Positions 1 to 5,270 of a stretch of DNA of 5,270 bases are shown here, piece after piece; the stretch's first letter is position 1, and each line of letters begins with the position of its first letter. The translations under genes were made by a program, and so were the position numbers. Location: the NCBI GenBank assembly GCA_016462055.1, contig JAEMTX010000137.1:1-5270 (forward strand), read 5' to 3'. The DNA comes from Acidimicrobiia bacterium. GTDB taxonomy: Bacteria; Actinomycetota; Acidimicrobiia; Acidimicrobiales; Acidimicrobilacustridaceae. A model generated the notes under the pieces. The model saw only the letters and a list, made by a program, of their open reading frames with translations. It was not told the origin of the DNA and did no database searches.

Positions 1-564
1 GTTCGTGAACTCGGACTTCCCGATGGTTCACTCGTCGCCGATCTTGCCTGCGGAACTGGCGACTTCTGCCGTGAACTGCAAAAGCAGGGGCTTCGCCCGA
101 TCGGTTTCGATCTCTCCTACGGAATGCTTGCTGCTGCTCGTACCTCTGCCCCACTCGCAGAAGCAGATGCGTTGGCCTTGCCGATTCCCGACGGTTCGCT
201 CGATGGCATCACCTGCGGGTTTGCTCTTCGCAATCTTGTCGAACTCGACGGTTTCTTCACCGAACTCGCTCGCACCGTTCGTCCCGGCGGGCGCATCGCC
301 ATACTGGAAGTCGCCGAACCACCCAATCGTTTCCTGCGCTGGGGACATTCGATCTATTTCGGTTCGGTGGTTCCGAAAGTGGGCGGACTGCTGTCGGATC
401 CATCGGCGTATCAGTACCTCCCGAAGTCAGTTGCCTACCTTCCCGAACCGGGTGTGATGCTGCAACGTCTGGCCGACGCAGGGTTCGTTCAGGTTGAGCG
501 CCAACTTCTTTCCGTCGGGATTTCACAACTCATCACCGCAACTCGGCGTAGCGACACGAAGTGA
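1..564 (+). CDS. menG: Demethylmenaquinone methyltransferase, UbiE/MenG family (5'-truncated by window edge)
   Basis: Class I SAM-dependent methyltransferase that methylates the naphthoquinone ring of demethylmenaquinone, the last step of menaquinone synthesis. The frame is open from base 1, so the N-terminus (roughly the first 40-55 residues of the family) lies outside; 187 codons are visible. Counting from base 1, SAM motif I is VADLACGTGD at residues 12-21, followed by the post-I acidic strand GFDLSYGML (35-43, Asp37), the UbiE-type GFALRNL motif (73-79; compare GFGLRN in UbiE), the motif III region VRPGGRIAILEV, and a YQYLPKSV stretch matching the Y.YL..S segment of UbiE. The tail ends GISQLITATR rather than the more usual UbiE ending. 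The stop codon lies inside the GTGA that also starts menF. A link to menaquinone rather than ubiquinone follows from the four men neighbours; the substrate itself is inferred. Confidence 0.88.
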   Translation, partial: VRELGLPDGSLVADLACGTGDFCRELQKQGLRPIGFDLSYGMLAAARTSAPLAEADALALPIPDGSLDGITCGFALRNLVELDGFFTELARTVRPGGRIAILEVAEPPNRFLRWGHSIYFGSVVPKVGGLLSDPSAYQYLPKSVAYLPEPGVMLQRLADAGFVQVERQLLSVGISQLITATRRSDTK

Positions 565-1847
565 ACCTGACAGCGGGGCTCTTTGCCCGCACCCGCCCAC
601 TCGCTACTGCACCCGACTTGGTGTCTCTGTGCGATGACGCCGATGCACTCTTCGCAAGTAACGGAATCGGCCTGGTTGGTATCGGCGTCACTGCCCGAAT
701 CCCGGTTCCACGAGGCAACCAACGCACCTCTGGCGCATCCGTCAGCGCGGCACTGGCAACAATCGAGGTCAGTGATTCGGTCGGACTGCCGGGAACCGGT
801 GCTGTCGGAATCGGCGCGTTCCCTTTCGATGCTGAACTTGATGGAGAACTTCTCATTCCCCGCGTTGTCATCGGATGTGGTCCCGACGGAGCCGCCTGGA
901 TCACGACGATTTCCTTACCCGAGGACGAACCTTCGGAATCGGAACTCACTGCAATCCTCGAGCGCGCCGAGCACGCCGGCACCGGTTTCGCCCGCGACGC
1001 GGGCATCCACACATCTAGCACCTCGCCTTCATCGTTTGACCTTCACCCCCTGCGCAGCCCTGAGGACTGGTGCAACGCTGTTTTCGAAGCCACCAAGCGA
1101 TTACGCTCTGGGAGCGCACAGAAAGTCGTACTGGCTCGCGGCGTCGAAATCGTCACCGATCGGCCGGTTCGCCCAAGTGCAGTGTTGTCTCAGTTACGGC
1201 GGTCGTTCCCCGCAAGCCATCTGTTCTGCATCGATGGGTTTGTTGGCGCCTCACCGGAACTTCTTGTCGAACGTTCCGGTCAGAGCGTTCGCGCTCACCC
1301 AATGGCCGGTACGGCACCGCGAAGTGGCGACCCAGAAACAGACGCACGCCTCGCTGCTTCGCTTCTGGCATCAGCAAACACTCGCGACGAACATCGCCAC
1401 ACCATCGACATGGTTCACGACACGTTGTTGCCGTGGTGTTCGTATCTCGACGAAGAGGCCGAACCCTCGATCGTGGCCGTCGCAAACGTGCAACACCTCT
1501 CGACTCGACTAGAGGGTCAACTCTCTGATCCAGTTGCTTCTGTCCTTGATCTCGTTGGCGCACTGCACCCAACGCCAGCAGTTGGGGGGATGCCGCGAGA
1601 CGCTGCACTTGAGCTCATCGCTGAGCTTGAAGATCTTGACCGCGGACGATTCGCTGGTCCCGTCGGATGGGTTGACGCGAAAGGAAACGGAACTTGGGCC
1701 GTTGGCATTCGCTCCGCCCAGATCGATGGAACGCGCACACGAATTCATGCCGGGGTTGGCGTGGTTGCCGACTCACAGCCCGAACAGGAACTTGCCGAAA
1801 CCCGAGCGAAACTTCAGACGATGCTCGGAGCAATCATCAGGCCGTAA
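561..1847 (+). CDS. menF: Isochorismate synthase MenF (chorismate-binding family)
   Basis: Converts chorismate to isochorismate with Mg2+, the entry step of menaquinone synthesis. The 428-residue length is normal for the family. The C-terminal chorismate-binding domain runs from about residue 165 to 426. Visible landmarks are Lys188 in KVVLAR (equivalent to the general base Lys190 of E. coli MenF; aminating relatives such as anthranilate synthase have Gln here), Glu233 in GASPELL (general acid), PMAGT 247-251, Glu277 and Glu410 (candidate Mg2+ ligands), HPTPAVGG 336-343, GPVGWVD 366-372 and GVGVVADS.PEQELAET near the end. Glu233 to Glu277 is 44 residues, as between Glu240 and Glu284 of E. coli MenF. 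The GTG start overlaps the upstream stop by four bases (GTGA) and no clear Shine-Dalgarno is visible, so translational coupling to menG is likely. The 3' end overlaps convergent menD by 11 bp. A siderophore-type isochorismate synthase (EntC-like) is the alternative, but the neighbours argue for MenF. Confidence 0.93.
   Translation: MNLTAGLFARTRPLATAPDLVSLCDDADALFASNGIGLVGIGVTARIPVPRGNQRTSGASVSAALATIEVSDSVGLPGTGAVGIGAFPFDAELDGELLIPRVVIGCGPDGAAWITTISLPEDEPSESELTAILERAEHAGTGFARDAGIHTSSTSPSSFDLHPLRSPEDWCNAVFEATKRLRSGSAQKVVLARGVEIVTDRPVRPSAVLSQLRRSFPASHLFCIDGFVGASPELLVERSGQSVRAHPMAGTAPRSGDPETDARLAASLLASANTRDEHRHTIDMVHDTLLPWCSYLDEEAEPSIVAVANVQHLSTRLEGQLSDPVASVLDLVGALHPTPAVGGMPRDAALELIAELEDLDRGRFAGPVGWVDAKGNGTWAVGIRSAQIDGTRTRIHAGVGVVADSQPEQELAETRAKLQTMLGAIIRP
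1837..1847. other. Convergent 11-bp overlap of menF and menD 3' ends
   Basis: The menF TAA is at 1845-1847, while the menD stop (TGA on the minus strand) is at 1837-1839, so the final codons of each gene lie inside the other. I see no GC-rich hairpin with a T-run on either side, so transcripts of each gene probably run antisense into the other or end by a factor-dependent route. The coordinates are read directly; the transcription statement is inference. Confidence 0.9.
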
Positions 1848-3534
1848 GCCACCCAGCGCTTGCTGCCGCTTCCCGCCCAGCCCGCTGAAGTTCATCGTGC
1901 ACCGCAACATTCTCAGTTCGCTCAGACCGAGCTATGACGATATGCACTCCGCCTGCAGCCAGTGACGCCTCAATCGCAAGGCCGACGGCATCGTCATCAG
2001 CCGCCTCGAGCACCGGCAACCCATGAGCATGGGCAAGCATCGTGAGATCGACGCCATGTGGCGTACCAAAGAGTTGTTCGTATCGCTCCGCATCGAGAGC
2101 TGTGGCTTGAGGGAGGAACGAAAAGATTCCACCACCGTCGTTATCGACCACCACGATGCACAGATCGACACCACGTGCATCGAGTCCAAGCAACCCATTC
2201 GTGTCGTGAAGAAAAGCAACGTCGCCGATAAGCAATGTGGTGGGAGTACCAGAGAGCGCAACACCAACAGCAGTGGAGACCACCCCGTCGATGCCATTTG
2301 CTCCACGGTTCGACACGACAGTGAGCCCTTCACGTCGAGCACTGAACCATTCGACATCACGTATCGGCATTGAAGAAGAAACCACAAGGGTTCCGCCGAA
2401 AGGTGTTGTAGCGACGGTTTGCCGAGCAACACCAGGTTCGGTAATCGAATCAAAGTTTCGCAGTGCTGCCTCGAATGCAACCTCGACGGCATCATCGCTT
2501 CTACGCCACGTCTCATTCCATGTCACGTCGGAAGCGCGCTCAACCAGTGGCAGGATCGATCGGACGTAGGCAGAGGCTGACTGACGGATACGGCTGGTAA
2601 CGGTCCGAGAGGGATCGTTCACAACCGTGGTGGGATCGACGTGGACGTGCGGCACATTCGTCGCGCTAATCCACTCGCCCACCACTTTCGACGCGGGAAG
2701 TGAGCCAAACCGAAGAATCATCTCGACCAGAGTTTGCGCTCCGTCGCTACGCATCAAAGTGTCGGCGTGTGCGATCACATGTTGATGCTCGCGGCGACAT
2801 CCGCTGCGTGGGTCAGCGAGAATCGGCCAACCCAACACTTCAGCAAGACGCAAAACTGCTTCAGGCTCATCGATGCCGCCGCCAGCAACAATCACACCGC
2901 GCAATGGCAGCGGCCCTGGATCAGTAAACGGATCTCCGGAATCGACAATGGCTTGTTGCCGGTCTTCCAACGGCGGCAATTGCGCTGGAACACCAAGAAG
3001 TGGTTCATCGAATGGGAGATTGCAGTGAACGGGCCCGGGATCTGATCCCGCAGTGGCCCACCATGATTGTTTTGCAAGAAAGCGCCAAGAGGATGCGTTC
3101 TCGGTTGACGGGAGTGGGCCATCGAATTGCGCTCGCACGGAGCCGCCGTAGAGCCCCACCTGATTGATCGTTTGAGGAGCACCGACACCACGAAGCCGAG
3201 GCGGTCGATCGGCGGTTACGACGAGCAAAGGCACCCGATCGAGATCGGCCTCGACAACAGCCGGATGAAATTCGACTGCAGCCGTTCCGCTCGTGCAAAG
3301 CACAAGCGCGGCGCGCCCTGTCGCACGAGAAAGCCCGAGCGCCATAAACGATCCTGAGCGCTCGTCATGATGAACATGAACGCTCACACGATCATCGGAT
3401 GCGAGCGCGACCGCCATGGGTGTCGAACGCGATCCGGGACAAACCACTGCGTCGGTCAGACCGTTGCGAACCCACTCATCGACAAGAGTGGCGCAGAACG
3501 TTGCGTTGAGTACGCCGTTGTCCTCGTCATTCAT
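1837..3534 (-). CDS. menD: 2-succinyl-5-enolpyruvyl-6-hydroxy-3-cyclohexene-1-carboxylate (SEPHCHC) synthase MenD
   Basis: Thiamine-diphosphate enzyme that adds a succinic semialdehyde unit derived from 2-oxoglutarate to isochorismate, giving SEPHCHC. At 565 residues it is close to the usual 550-580. The N-terminal ThDP domain carries VCPGSRSTP (31-39), HHDERSGSF (55-63, with the cofactor-activating glutamate at 58) and LCTSGTAA (79-86). HCNLPFDEPL closes that domain at about 170-179. The C-terminal domain has SSSMPIRD (386-393), SNRGANGIDG (408-417) and the Mg2+/diphosphate motif from GDVAF (437-441) to DNDGGGIFSFLPQ (464-476). The ATG is the only sensible start: an in-frame TAG lies four codons upstream (within the -10 box at 3541-3546), and the family's conserved N-terminal segment begins about nine residues in. 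There is no Shine-Dalgarno; a leaderless transcript is predicted. It lies head-to-head with menH and tail-to-tail with menF, its substrate supplier. Confidence 0.96.
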   Translation of the reverse strand: MNDEDNGVLNATFCATLVDEWVRNGLTDAVVCPGSRSTPMAVALASDDRVSVHVHHDERSGSFMALGLSRATGRAALVLCTSGTAAVEFHPAVVEADLDRVPLLVVTADRPPRLRGVGAPQTINQVGLYGGSVRAQFDGPLPSTENASSWRFLAKQSWWATAGSDPGPVHCNLPFDEPLLGVPAQLPPLEDRQQAIVDSGDPFTDPGPLPLRGVIVAGGGIDEPEAVLRLAEVLGWPILADPRSGCRREHQHVIAHADTLMRSDGAQTLVEMILRFGSLPASKVVGEWISATNVPHVHVDPTTVVNDPSRTVTSRIRQSASAYVRSILPLVERASDVTWNETWRRSDDAVEVAFEAALRNFDSITEPGVARQTVATTPFGGTLVVSSSMPIRDVEWFSARREGLTVVSNRGANGIDGVVSTAVGVALSGTPTTLLIGDVAFLHDTNGLLGLDARGVDLCIVVVDNDGGGIFSFLPQATALDAERYEQLFGTPHGVDLTMLAHAHGLPVLEAADDDAVGLAIEASLAAGGVHIVIARSERTENVAVHDELQRAGREAAASAGWLTA

Positions 3535-3540
3535 GGACTC

Positions 3541-3546
3541 AGCCTA
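3541..3546 (-). promoter_or_regulatory. Predicted -10 box of a leaderless menD promoter
   Basis: On the minus strand this reads TAGGCT, a match to the TANNNT consensus of actinobacterial -10 elements. Six bases (GAGTCC) separate it from the menD ATG, so transcription would begin on or within a base of the A of the start codon. No -35 hexamer resembling TTGACA is seen at the expected distance, which is common for this promoter class. The absence of any Shine-Dalgarno before menD agrees with leaderless initiation. A six-base pattern this degenerate can occur by chance, so the support is positional. Confidence 0.45.
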
Positions 3547-3554
3547 CGGTCCGC

Positions 3555-3565
3555 GCCGGCCCGGC
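3555..3565. repeat. Short inverted repeat between the divergent menD and menH start sites
   Basis: GCCGG, one central base, then CCGGC: five-base arms with a single-base centre at 3560. It lies within three bases of the midpoint between the two predicted transcription starts (3534 and 3581), between the two -10 boxes. This would be a logical place for an operator acting on both promoters, but the arms are short and the local sequence is nearly all G and C, so chance is a real alternative. No known operator is recognised. Confidence 0.2.
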
Positions 3566-3568
3566 CTC

Positions 3569-3574
3569 TACGCT
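3569..3574 (+). promoter_or_regulatory. Predicted -10 box of a leaderless menH promoter
   Basis: TACGCT matches TANNNT and is followed by six bases (GGGCAT) and then the proposed menH GTG, placing the predicted transcription start on that codon. The geometry is identical to that of the menD promoter on the other strand. The region 16-18 bases upstream, where a -35 box would fall, has no TTGACA-like sequence and coincides with the menD -10 box. No Shine-Dalgarno precedes the GTG, consistent with a leaderless mRNA. Confidence 0.45.
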
Positions 3575-3580
3575 GGGCAT

Positions 3581-4351
3581 GTGGCTTCCCAACTTCTTTC
3601 CAGCATCCGGTCGGGGACAACTGCTGATACCACCTCAATAACGTTGCTGCACGGTTTCACCCAGACCGCCGAATGCTGGGGTTCATTCGCTGACCAACTT
3701 GCTACGAGCCATCCGATCTTGGCAATTGACCTTCCCGGCCATGGCGGTTCGGCAAAGATCCGCGGCGATCTGACGCAATCAGCGGCGATGATCGCGTCGG
3801 CCATCACCCCGAGCATTGTCATCGGGTACTCGCTGGGCGGCCGGATCGCTCTACACCTCGCCCTTGCGTTTCCTGATCTCGTCGAACGACTCGTCCTGAT
3901 TGGGGCTACTGGCGGACTCGACAGCGAGGAAGAACGTGAGCAGCGTCGCGTTGCCGATGAGTCACTTGCTGATCATCTCGAAAAAGTCGGCGTCGACGCG
4001 TTTCTCGACGAGTGGCTTGCGCAACCAATGTTTGCGTCGCTCACCGCCGAACAATCGTTTCGCGAACTTCGAGCCACGAACTCCACGGCTGGTTTGGCCT
4101 CAAGCTTGCGAATGTGCGGAGCCGGTACCCAAGAATCGTTATGGAGTCGCCTTGGCGAGCTCACCATGCCAGTGCTCGTCATCACTGGCGCCAATGACGA
4201 AAAATTCACACACATTGGCCATCGTCTCGTTGAATCAATCGGAACAAACGCTTCGATACAACTCATCGATAACGCCGGACACAGCGCACAGTTAGAGAAC
4301 CCGGCAGCAACCGCCGCGGCAATTACCGAGTGGCTGTCAGAAACGCTGTGA
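3581..4351 (+). CDS. menH: SHCHC synthase MenH (alpha/beta hydrolase fold)
   Basis: Eliminates pyruvate from SEPHCHC to give 2-succinyl-6-hydroxy-2,4-cyclohexadiene-1-carboxylate, the step directly after MenD. Numbered from the GTG (256 residues; E. coli MenH has 252), it shows the oxyanion-side motif LHGFTQT (23-29), DLPGHGGSA (50-58), the nucleophile elbow GYSLGGR (82-88, Ser84), the PMFASL segment (149-154; PVFASL in E. coli MenH), the acid in GANDEKF (Asp206) and the catalytic His in AGHSAQLENP (His234). The Ser-Asp-His triad is therefore complete. GTG 3581 is chosen because the HGF motif then falls at residue 24, near its place in E. coli MenH, and because it sits six bases after a -10 box. 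An in-frame ATG at 3533 would add 16 residues and overlap the menD start. The gene ends flush against menA. A generic hydrolase is possible, but the motifs and men context favour MenH. Confidence 0.92.
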   Translation: MASQLLSSIRSGTTADTTSITLLHGFTQTAECWGSFADQLATSHPILAIDLPGHGGSAKIRGDLTQSAAMIASAITPSIVIGYSLGGRIALHLALAFPDLVERLVLIGATGGLDSEEEREQRRVADESLADHLEKVGVDAFLDEWLAQPMFASLTAEQSFRELRATNSTAGLASSLRMCGAGTQESLWSRLGELTMPVLVITGANDEKFTHIGHRLVESIGTNASIQLIDNAGHSAQLENPAATAAAITEWLSETL

Positions 4352-4354
4352 TCA
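4349..4354. other. Back-to-back stop codons of menH and menA in a TGATCA palindrome
   Basis: The six bases are TGATCA, which is its own reverse complement. The first three are the menH stop on the plus strand and the last three, read on the minus strand, are the menA stop, so the two genes meet with zero intergenic bases. A weak 5-bp pairing (GGCTG at 4332-4336 with CAGCC at 4353-4357, 16-base loop) spans the junction but lacks a U-tract and is not called a terminator. Confidence 0.9.
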
Positions 4355-5242
4355 GCCGCCGATGAACAATCCGACCGAGATCAAAACGCCGAAGGCCAAC
4401 TGAACCTTCCCCGTTGCGCCGAGAACTGGGATCAGGGCCGGGCCTCGAGCCCGTTCGATCACACGTTGCACGGGCTTGCGGGCAAGGAGAACTGCGAACA
4501 TCGAGAATGCACCCGCAGGGCGTTGCGACAGTCCGCAAAGGAACGGCACCGTGATGAACGGGGTGACAATAAGGACGATGTAGAGCACCCGTGTCCACTT
4601 GTCTCCAAGTCGAACGGCGAGTGTTCGCTTTCCTGCTGTGGTGTCGCCGGGGATATCGCGGAGATTGTTCACGACCAACAACGCGGTAGCGAAAAGCCCG
4701 ACCGGAACAGAAATCAACAGCGTGAGTGGCGTGATTCGTTCGATTTGAACGAAGGCCGATCCTGTCGTCGCTACAACGCCAAAGAAGACAAAGACAAAAA
4801 CCTCGCCAAGGCCGGCATAGCCATACGGTCGCGGACCCCCCGTATAGAACCAAGCAGCGGCAATTGCGACGGCACCCACAGCAATCAACCACCAACTCGT
4901 TGTCGCTGCAAGAGCGAGTCCGGCAACTGCGGCAACACCAAATGATGCGAATGCTGCACGCTTCACCGCGCTTGGAGTTTTACGCCCCGACCCAGTGAGC
5001 CGCATCGGTCCCACCCGATCGGCATCAGTACCGCGAATTCCATCGGAATAATCGTTGGCATAGTTCACGCCAATTTGCAGTGCGAGCGAGACGACGAGAG
5101 CCGCTGCGAAACGCCAGACGATGAGCCCCTTCAACGCGTTGGTGTCACCGTTCATACCGGCCGCAGCGGCGGTTCCGACGAGAACAGGAACCAGTGCGGC
5201 AGGCAAGGTTCGGGGTCGAGCACCAGCAATCCAGTCCTTCAT
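4352..5242 (-). CDS. menA: 1,4-dihydroxy-2-naphthoate polyprenyltransferase MenA (UbiA superfamily)
   Basis: Integral membrane prenyltransferase that attaches the polyprenyl tail to 1,4-dihydroxy-2-naphthoate with decarboxylation, giving demethylmenaquinone, the substrate of the methyltransferase at the window's left end. The 296-residue protein opens with the MenA signature WIAGARPRTLPAA (4-16) before the first membrane segment. The first Asp-rich motif is NYANDYSDG (60-68, Asp64 and Asp67), followed by GTD (71-73); the second is NNLRDIPGD (192-200, Asp196 and Asp200), then TAGKRTLAVRLG. Both bind Mg2+-diphosphate in this superfamily. About eight or nine hydrophobic segments can be drawn, including approximately 13-29, 41-58, 98-134, 147-163, 172-191, 219-237 and 276-294. 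The ATG fits the family N-terminus; no Shine-Dalgarno is visible, and the frame upstream stays open to the window edge but offers no other start codon. Its stop abuts that of menH. Confidence 0.95.
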   Translation of the reverse strand: MKDWIAGARPRTLPAALVPVLVGTAAAAGMNGDTNALKGLIVWRFAAALVVSLALQIGVNYANDYSDGIRGTDADRVGPMRLTGSGRKTPSAVKRAAFASFGVAAVAGLALAATTSWWLIAVGAVAIAAAWFYTGGPRPYGYAGLGEVFVFVFFGVVATTGSAFVQIERITPLTLLISVPVGLFATALLVVNNLRDIPGDTTAGKRTLAVRLGDKWTRVLYIVLIVTPFITVPFLCGLSQRPAGAFSMFAVLLARKPVQRVIERARGPALIPVLGATGKVQLAFGVLISVGLFIGG

Positions 5243-5270
5243 GGCCGCAAGTGTGGCCCTTGGATCTCGA

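Noticed and set aside
583..1512. Long plus-strand open frame (309 codons) inside menF in another reading frame
   Set aside because: It is a shadow of menF: no recognisable domain and skewed composition, while the menF frame has full catalytic motifs over the same bases.
1932..2516. 194-codon minus-strand open frame inside menD
   Set aside because: It is out of frame with menD, which shows conserved ThDP-binding motifs through this stretch; the alternative translation has no family features.
3579..3641. Out-of-frame 20-codon ORF starting at the ATG that overlaps the menH GTG (ATGTG)
   Set aside because: Considered as a leader peptide or the true gene start. It ends after 20 codons with no conserved content, whereas the GTG frame leads into MenH motifs; the predicted transcript start at 3581 would exclude this ATG.
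4332..4357. Possible bidirectional terminator at the menH/menA junction
   Set aside because: Only a 5-bp stem with a 16-base loop and no T-run on either strand; too weak for an intrinsic terminator.
4323..4895. 190-codon minus-strand open frame overlapping menA, rich in Cys, Arg and Trp
   Set aside because: The composition is typical of a shadow of a membrane protein gene; the menA frame carries both Asp-rich motifs here.
5250..5255. Possible -10 box (CACACT on the minus strand) seven bases before menA
   Set aside because: It misses the first T of TANNNT and only 28 bases of upstream sequence are in the window, so it is not supported as a promoter.
1..5270. Mobile elements, CRISPR arrays, tRNA or rRNA genes, riboswitches, defence genes
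   Set aside because: None seen. Coding sequence fills nearly the whole window with intact housekeeping genes of uniform composition, leaving no room for such elements.

Overview
The window is an ordinary core-metabolism region, almost entirely coding, that carries five genes of the classical (o-succinylbenzoate) menaquinone pathway. GC content looks to be in the high fifties (two lines counted gave 58-60 percent). Features pointing to the Actinobacteriota are near-absent Shine-Dalgarno sequences, probable leaderless starts behind TANNNT -10 boxes, GTG starts, and MenA/MenD protein styles. An Acidimicrobiia-like aquatic actinobacterium is my best guess, but that is inference from style, not a proven placement.

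Layout: (1) 1-564 (+) is the C-terminal part of a UbiE/MenG-type demethylmenaquinone methyltransferase, cut by the window edge. (2) 561-1847 (+) is menF (isochorismate synthase), overlapping the methyltransferase stop by four bases (GTGA). (3) 1837-3534 (-) is menD (SEPHCHC synthase), convergent with menF and overlapping its 3' end by 11 bp. (4) 3535-3580 is the only real intergenic space inside the window, 46 bp, with two divergent -10 boxes that each predict a transcript beginning exactly on the start codon. (5) 3581-4351 (+) is menH (SHCHC synthase, alpha/beta hydrolase). (6) 4352-5242 (-) is menA (DHNA polyprenyltransferase), whose stop codon directly abuts that of menH. The last 28 bases upstream of menA are non-coding as far as can be seen.

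Together the genes cover the first three committed steps (MenF: chorismate to isochorismate; MenD: to SEPHCHC; MenH: to SHCHC) and the last two steps (MenA: prenylation of DHNA; MenG: C-methylation to menaquinone). The middle steps (MenC, MenE, MenB and the DHNA-CoA thioesterase) are not here and must be outside the window. All catalytic residues I looked for are present and no frameshift or degenerate gene was seen.

I found no undescribed system. What merits a second look is the extreme compaction and strand alternation (+ + - + -), the mirror-image leaderless promoter pair between menD and menH, and the overlapping or abutting convergent 3' ends that leave no room for conventional terminators.
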